NCBI GenBank assembly: GCA_016219075.1
Contig: JACRCJ010000322.1
Location: 1-9,455, forward strand
Length of the DNA: 9,455 nucleotides
Source: Deltaproteobacteria bacterium
GTDB taxonomy: Bacteria > Desulfobacterota > GWC2-55-46
Reading direction: 5' to 3'
The translations under genes and the position numbers were made by a program. The notes beneath the pieces were generated by a model that worked only from the letters and a program-made list of their open reading frames with translations, was not told the DNA's origin and ran no database searches. Below are positions 6,029 through 9,455 of the stretch, in pieces. Within the stretch, counting starts at the first letter, position 1; the number at the start of each line of letters is the position of its first letter.

Positions 6029-7453
6029 ATGGCATTTTCCATTCGCACAAGACTCACTTTCTGGTATGTCACGCTCCTGACCGTAAGCCTCATAGGCTTC
6101 GGGGTTGCCTTCTCGTATTCTCTCTTCAAGATATTCATGTACCGGATGGACAACCAGATAACCTCCGTGGCCAACATGATGGTGCACACCGTGTTGAAGC
6201 CCACGGGCCAGATATTCCTCCCGAACGACTTCGACATAATACTCGAAAGGTTCTTCGGCATCCGCACGAGCGGGAACTTCATACAGGTCCGGGACGCCCA
6301 CGGGGGCGTGCTGGCAAAGTCGTCGAACCTCGAGGGCGCCACCATGCCGATCTCCCAGGACACATACCACGCCGCCCTCAACGGGTTCATATCATACGAG
6401 GTGGTGAGCATGGCCGGAAGGTACCCGATGAGGGTCATCACCAAGCCGATCATATTGCCGCAGAAGGGGATGGTGGCCATAGTCCAGGTCGGGGAATCGC
6501 TTGAAGGGGTGCAGGAGGTCCTTCGCTCGCTCTTCTACATCTACGTCCTCGCGATAATACTCGCCGTCATAACGGCCTCGGCCGTCGGGTGGTTCCTGGC
6601 GCGAAAGGCCCTCAAACCCGTTACCGAGATAACCGACATGGCGCGCAGAATCGGGGCCGAGAACCTGAACGAACGCCTCAACATCGCCGTCCCCCAGGAC
6701 GAGATCGGCAGGCTCGCCTCCACGATAAACGAGATGATAGAGAGGCTTGAGAAGTCCTTCAAGCAGATAAAGCAGTTCACGGCCGACGCCTCGCACGAAC
6801 TCAAGACGCCGCTTACGATACTGAAGGGCGAGATGGAGATAGCGCTCAGAGGCAAGGGCGGCCCGGAGCACCTCAGGGAAGCCCTGAAAAGCAGCCTCGA
6901 AGAGATAGACCGCATGAACTACATCGTCAGAAACCTCCTCGACCTCGCTAAGATGGACGTGGAAAGGGAGGCGCTCCCGAAGGAGAGGGTAAGCCTCGAC
7001 AGGGTCCTGACCGAGCGGTTCGAGCATTTCAGGCGTCCGGCGCTTGACAGCGGCGTACATCTGGCTATCCTCAGGAATAAGCACGCCGTGGTCTGCGGCG
7101 ACAGCGTAAGGCTGGGCCAACTCCTGTTCAACCTCATCGACAACGCGGTGAAATACACGCCCCACGGCGGCCGCGTCGAACTCTCGCTCGACGAAGAGAG
7201 CGGCAAGGCCGTCGTAAGGGTCAAAGACACCGGGGTTGGAATATCGCCTGAGGACCTGCCGTACATATTCGACAGGTTCTACAGGGTGGACAAGGCGCGC
7301 ACCCGGGATGTGGGAGGGGCGGGCCTGGGACTGAGCATCTGTAAAGAGATCGCGGAGTCTCACGGCGGAACCCTCGAGGCCGCGAGCGTTGCGGGCAAGG
7401 GCACGACCTTCACCGCCGCGCTCCCGCTGGCCGGCGCCGTAGCAGAGGCGTAG
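6029..7453 (+). CDS. Membrane sensor histidine kinase (HAMP, HisKA, HATPase_c)
   Basis: This 474-residue inner-membrane kinase should autophosphorylate and pass phosphate to a response regulator. It has a first membrane segment at about 11-35, a periplasmic sensor region at about 36-165 and a second membrane segment at about 167-190. These are followed by HAMP (about 190-243), a dimerisation/phosphoacceptor domain with H256 in FTADASHELKTPL (250-262), and an ATPase domain. The ATPase domain shows the N box (QLLFNLIDNAVKYTP, 364-378), the G1 box DTGVGI (400-405), the F box IFDRFYRV (413-420) and the G2 box GGAGLGLSI (429-437). The N-terminus SIRTRLTFWYVTLL and the domain order resemble CusS-type kinases, but the periplasmic ligand cannot be read. 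All catalytic boxes are intact. No response regulator is adjacent; the neighbour 94 nt upstream is the FNR-like regulator. No Shine-Dalgarno is evident before the ATG, but the start matches the family's N-terminal pattern. Confidence 0.93.
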   Translation: MAFSIRTRLTFWYVTLLTVSLIGFGVAFSYSLFKIFMYRMDNQITSVANMMVHTVLKPTGQIFLPNDFDIILERFFGIRTSGNFIQVRDAHGGVLAKSSNLEGATMPISQDTYHAALNGFISYEVVSMAGRYPMRVITKPIILPQKGMVAIVQVGESLEGVQEVLRSLFYIYVLAIILAVITASAVGWFLARKALKPVTEITDMARRIGAENLNERLNIAVPQDEIGRLASTINEMIERLEKSFKQIKQFTADASHELKTPLTILKGEMEIALRGKGGPEHLREALKSSLEEIDRMNYIVRNLLDLAKMDVEREALPKERVSLDRVLTERFEHFRRPALDSGVHLAILRNKHAVVCGDSVRLGQLLFNLIDNAVKYTPHGGRVELSLDEESGKAVVRVKDTGVGISPEDLPYIFDRFYRVDKARTRDVGGAGLGLSICKEIAESHGGTLEAASVAGKGTTFTAALPLAGAVAEA

Positions 7454-7611
7454 CCCATTTTAAAGGCTCCGGCGTTTGGTCAGCCGAAGCCCGCGTCAGG
7501 CGGTCTTTGACTCATTTACCGGCGAGCCCCCGGATAGAAGAGGGCTGGGCTCCCGTTGCGCTCTTCCGATGCGACGGGAAGCGGCGAGGGTTTGTCTTCC
7601 GATATGGGTCT

Positions 7612-7767
7612 AACAGGATGTTGAAAAAGTCCATCCATGGCTTTTTCAACAACGATTTGGCCGAAGTGAATTCGTCCAAATCTCACAAATTACTCGACTT
7701 TTCAAGTCTCACAATTTGGCAATCCGTCCATGGATCGCCTATGCAGGCTGTTGAAAAACAGCCTGCT
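7612..7767. repeat. Palindrome cluster, MITE-like or dispersed repeat
   Basis: Four consecutive hairpins are packed into about 155 nt that is AT-richer than its surroundings. H1 is TGTTGAAAAAG/CTTTTTCAACA (7619-7629 with 7641-7651, 11 bp). H2 is GATTTGG plus CGAA pairing with TTCG plus CCAAATC (7654-7665 with 7671-7682, one mismatch). H3 is GACTT/AAGTC (7696-7700 with 7704-7708). H4 is GCAGGCTGTT/AACAGCCTGC (7743-7752 with 7757-7766, 10 bp, GAAA loop). CAGGATGTTGAAAAA (7614-7628) recurs as CAGGCTGTTGAAAAA (7744-7758), and ATCCATGG on the left matches CCATGGAT on the right, so the edges look like remnants of related ends. No transposase is present. No T tract follows H4, so it is not a terminator. 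Confidence 0.55.
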
Positions 7768-7788
7768 AATCTCAATACAATCAAGAAC

Positions 7789-7793
7789 GGAGG
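7789..7793 (+). promoter_or_regulatory. Shine-Dalgarno that fixes the phosphofructokinase start
   Basis: A consensus GGAGG sits 7 nt before the ATG at 7801. Together with the canonical N-terminus (MNVGILTGGGDCPG), it decides the start against an in-frame open region that extends 98 codons further upstream. Confidence 0.85.
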
Positions 7794-7800
7794 CGATTTT

Positions 7801-8829
7801 ATGAATGTAGGCATCCTTACCGGCGGAGGAGACTGTCCGGGGCTTAACGCCGTCATAAGGGCCGTTGTCAAGAGAGGCCTGCAGTTCGGATACGAGTTTA
7901 CCGGGATAAAAAACGGATGGAGGGGGCTTGTCGAACCCTCGGTCGTAAAGCTTACGAAAGACGCGGTCTCAGGGATACTCCCGCTCGGCGGCACGATACT
8001 CGGCACCTCGCGCACCAACCCCATGAAGTCCGCCGCGGACACGGAGGCCGTCATGAGGAACATCAGCGAACTCAAACTCGACGCCCTCGTGTGCATCGGC
8101 GGGGACGACACCCTCGGCGTGGCGGCCAAGCTCTACAAGAAGGGGATAAAGACCATAGGCGTCCCCAAGACGATAGACAACGACCTGATGGGCACGGACT
8201 TCACCTTCGGGTTCGACACCGCCGTAAGCATCGTCACGTGGGCCCTTGACAGGCTCCACTCCACCACCGAGGCGCACCAGAGGGTGATGGTCGTGGAGGT
8301 CATGGGCAGGCACGCCGGCTGGATAGCCGTCTACGGCGGTATCGCCGGGGGCGCGGATGTGATACTGATACCCGAGAAACCCTTCGACATCGACGAGGTC
8401 TGCGAGCACGTAAGGAAAAGAAAGGCCGCGGGAAAGATGTTCAGCCTCGTCGTGGCCGCCGAAGGCGCCACCCCGAAGGATACCGGAGGGCTCATCACGA
8501 AAGACCAGGAGCTCGACGCCTTCGGCCACGCCAGGCTCGGAGGCATCGGCGAGTTTTTAGCCAAGGCGATAGAGCGTAAGACAGGGTACGAGTCGCGCCA
8601 TGTGGTCCTGGGGCATCTCCAGAGGGGGGGTACGCCTACGGCGTACGACAGGATACTGGCCACGAGGTACGGCCTGAGGGCCATTGAGCTTGTCCACGAG
8701 GGCAAGTTCGGCAGGATGGTCGCGCTCCAGGGCAATAGTATTGTCGATATCTCGCTCGAGGAGGCCACAAGCAAGCTTAAGACCGTGGACATGGAGATGT
8801 TCAAGGCCGCCGAGGTCTTCTTCGGCTGA
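7801..8829 (+). CDS. Phosphofructokinase, PPi-dependent type by active-site residues
   Basis: This 342-residue enzyme converts fructose 6-phosphate to fructose 1,6-bisphosphate in glycolysis. The family is unmistakable: GILTGGGDCPGLNAVIR (4-20), the phosphate-donor loop IGGDDTLG (99-106), the catalytic PKTIDND (122-128, base D126), MGR (168-170), AEGA (220-223), and GHLQRGGTPTAYDR (271-284), which contributes to sugar-phosphate binding. Two positions separate donors in this family. ATP enzymes such as E. coli PfkA have Gly104 and Gly124; here the equivalents are Asp103 and Lys123, the combination seen in pyrophosphate-dependent enzymes. A reversible, PPi-using enzyme active in both glycolysis and gluconeogenesis is therefore the best reading. 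Some members of this mixed clade use ATP, so the donor is not proven. A strong intrinsic terminator follows the stop codon, and no other carbohydrate gene is adjacent. Confidence 0.93.
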   Translation: MNVGILTGGGDCPGLNAVIRAVVKRGLQFGYEFTGIKNGWRGLVEPSVVKLTKDAVSGILPLGGTILGTSRTNPMKSAADTEAVMRNISELKLDALVCIGGDDTLGVAAKLYKKGIKTIGVPKTIDNDLMGTDFTFGFDTAVSIVTWALDRLHSTTEAHQRVMVVEVMGRHAGWIAVYGGIAGGADVILIPEKPFDIDEVCEHVRKRKAAGKMFSLVVAAEGATPKDTGGLITKDQELDAFGHARLGGIGEFLAKAIERKTGYESRHVVLGHLQRGGTPTAYDRILATRYGLRAIELVHEGKFGRMVALQGNSIVDISLEEATSKLKTVDMEMFKAAEVFFG

Positions 8830-8868
8830 GTCTTTCGCGGTATCATTTTTTCAAAGTCCGGCTTTCTT

Positions 8869-8908
8869 CCCGTGCGCCGCCCTAAGGGCGGCGCACAGGG
8901 TCTTTTTT
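8869..8908 (+). terminator. Intrinsic terminator of the phosphofructokinase gene
   Basis: A perfect 11-bp GC-rich stem, GTGCGCCGCCC/GGGCGGCGCAC (8872-8882 with 8886-8896), has a TAA loop. It is extended by CCC/GGG (8869-8871 with 8898-8900) past one bulged A, and is followed at once by TCTTTTTT. It begins 40 nt after the stop codon, so transcription of the upstream unit very probably ends here. Confidence 0.9.
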
Positions 8909-9060
8909 GACGCAAGGCTACTTCTAAAAATTGTTCTTTTTCCTGATCTCTGCGTCAGGGCGAAAATTAAAATGCTCACATATTCTCATATATGCTGCGC
9001 TTTTTATTTCCTCCCTTCCTTGACCTCAGAAAAAATATCTAATTTTTAGAGGTAGCCACA

Positions 9061-9135
9061 ATGAATCTTCTTCCCCCCGCTCCGTATGATGAAGACGGGA
9101 CCTCTCTACAAACCGCTTGCCGTTGTTGTTTTTAA
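9061..9135 (+). CDS. Possible 24-residue leader peptide
   Basis: An ATG preceded by AGAGGT (9048-9053, 7 nt spacing) opens a 24-codon ORF beginning MNLLPPAPYDEDG and ending TACRCCF before a TAA at 9133-9135. The TAA lies inside the conserved TTTTTAACGTTC of the structured repeat. The ribosome binding site is better than those of most genes in the window, and three of the last five residues are Cys. A translated leader that couples ribosome position to the folding of the downstream RNA is possible. Against this, the same region of copy A has no comparable ORF with a good start, and 24-codon ORFs arise often by chance. Confidence 0.25.
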   Translation: MNLLPPAPYDEDGTSLQTACRCCF

Positions 9136-9173
9136 CGTTCTGAAGGTCCCGGGTTTTAACCTGAGAGGTTCAT
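9096..9173 (+). repeat. Structured intergenic element, copy B
   Basis: Core 9129-9173 aligns with copy A (3429-3475) through TTTTT, ACGTTCTGAA, CCCGGG, TTTAACC and a terminal CAT. CGGGACCT (9096-9103) pairs perfectly with AGGTCCCG (9144-9151), closing a 40-nt loop; the equivalent stem in copy A uses different bases. A small GGTT/AACC hairpin (9152-9161) follows. Two alternative pairings involve the same 5' strand. ACCTCT (9100-9105) matches the AGAGGT ribosome binding site of the leader ORF (9048-9053), and the 9-nt segment 9098-9106 matches 9163-9171 with one wobble. Such competing helices are typical of switchable leaders but can also be chance. Confidence 0.5.
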
Positions 9174-9215
9174 TTCAGGACTCACACCGGCTGAGCGCGC
9201 GGGGGCGGTGCTTCC

Positions 9216-9455
9216 ATGAGGGAAAATTCAGACAATACCGGGGCTAAGACCCCCGCCTTCTTCGCCGACGCCATGCTCGGAAGCCTCGCCAGGTGGATGC
9301 GCGCCCTCGGCTATGATGTCGAGTACGAGAACTCAATCGGTGACAAAGAGCTTGTCGAGAGGGCCGCGAAAGAGGGCAGGACCATACTCACCAGGGACCA
9401 CCTCCTCGTAAAGCGGAGACTCGCCCGGGGGCGCTCTCTTTTCATCACCGGCGTG
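9216..9455 (+). CDS. Mut7-C (PIN-like RNase fold) protein, N-terminal part
   Basis: The first 80 codons of a gene run off the right edge. After a short polar N-terminus, FFADAMLGSLARWMRALGYD (15-34) and EGRTILTRD (53-61), then FITGV (76-80), match the Mut7-C family, named for the C-terminus of animal Mut7 and related to PIN nucleases. D18 and D61 are the acidic residues expected near the metal site. In bacteria these are usually stand-alone proteins of about 150-250 residues, often with a zinc ribbon or an N-terminal ubiquitin-like domain; the cellular role is poorly defined, and an RNase activity is inferred from the fold. An in-frame TGA at 9192-9194 limits upstream extension, so the ATG at 9216 or a later ATG is the start. 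The upstream leader contains copy B of the structured repeat, which could control it. Confidence 0.85.
   Translation, partial: MRENSDNTGAKTPAFFADAMLGSLARWMRALGYDVEYENSIGDKELVERAAKEGRTILTRDHLLVKRRLARGRSLFITGV

Larger units (their letters stand above)
7454..7800. other. 347-nt gap upstream of the phosphofructokinase gene
   Basis: The first part (7454-7611) is GC-rich. It contains GAGCCC/GGGCTC (7524-7529 with 7547-7552), a 9-bp stem CCCGTTGCG/TGCGACGGG (7552-7560 with 7570-7578, two wobbles) and a direct repeat TCTTCCGAT (7562-7570 and 7595-7603). The second part (7612-7767) is the AT-richer palindrome cluster described separately. The final 33 nt hold the ribosome binding site. No convincing promoter was identified. 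The phosphofructokinase frame stays open through the region from 7507, but the protein does not start there. Confidence 0.6.
8909..9215. other. AT-rich gap between the terminator and the Mut7-C gene
   Basis: After the terminator, about 150 nt of AT-rich DNA contains an inverted repeat TGACGCA (8908-8914) / TGCGTCA (8951-8957) and little else that I can read. A TTGACC (9020-9025) could be a -35 box, but the hexamer 17 nt downstream (TTTTTA) is poor. From 9048 the gap holds a possible leader ORF and copy B of the structured repeat, then 42 nt before the Mut7-C start. Confidence 0.5.

Noticed and set aside
6392..7363. 323-codon minus-strand ORF opposite the histidine kinase
   Set aside because: It covers the HAMP, HisKA and ATPase boxes in antisense, and its composition is what GC-rich shadow frames give. 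No known motif was seen.
7559..7572. Resemblance of GCTCTTCCGAT to a sequencing adaptor end
   Set aside because: The match is only 11 nt, sits inside a base-paired stem-loop, and is not at a sequence junction; coincidence.
7751..7781. TTGAAA-N19-TACAAT as a pfk promoter
   Set aside because: The spacer is too long, and the predicted start would fall on the ribosome binding site at 7789.
7507..7800. In-frame N-terminal extension of phosphofructokinase by 98 codons
   Set aside because: The extension translates the palindrome cluster. A consensus GGAGG and the conserved MNVGILTGGGDCPG start lie at 7801, matching family length.

Overview
The window looks like chromosomal DNA of a GC-rich Gram-negative bacterium. 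Frequent ATA (Ile) and AGG (Arg) codons, a tandem HEAT-type gene pair, an FNR-like regulator and a pyrophosphate-type phosphofructokinase would suit a Desulfobacterota or Nitrospirota-like ('deltaproteobacterial') lineage. That placement is inference only; no rRNA or other marker settles it.

Layout. Positions 1-1891 (minus strand) hold a translationally coupled pair: a 530-residue HEAT-repeat protein and, after an ATGA overlap, the first 100 codons of a second protein that starts with the same type of N-terminal module. A near-consensus sigma70 promoter (TTGACA, 16 nt, TATGAT) drives this pair away from radA, which begins at 2004 on the plus strand. Everything from 2004 onward reads rightward: radA; a secreted TPR protein with a PgaB-type glycoside hydrolase domain; an FNR/CRP-family regulator; a membrane sensor histidine kinase with no response regulator beside it; a PPi-type phosphofructokinase closed by a strong intrinsic terminator; and, at the right edge, the start of a Mut7-C (PIN-like) protein.

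The coding content is mostly housekeeping and signalling. The less ordinary material is between genes. (1) Two diverged copies of a roughly 80-nt element, at 3395-3475 (downstream of radA) and 9096-9173 (upstream of the Mut7-C gene), share a U-rich run, an ACGTTCTGAA core and a TTTAACC segment. Each can form a long-range stem closing a loop of about 37-40 nt, and at least one base pair differs in a compensatory way. I do not recognise the element as a known riboswitch or RNA family. (2) The second copy is overlapped by a 24-codon ORF with a good ribosome binding site that could act as a leader peptide. (3) A compact, AT-richer cluster of four hairpins at 7612-7767, bounded by a near-identical CAGGNTGTTGAAAAA repeat, sits just upstream of the phosphofructokinase gene and looks like a MITE-like or dispersed palindromic repeat.

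How the genes work together: only the HEAT pair is clearly one transcription unit. The PgaB-like gene and the FNR-like regulator are 35 nt apart, and the kinase follows after 94 nt, so these three may be co-transcribed. The phosphofructokinase is separated from the kinase by 347 nt and has its own terminator.
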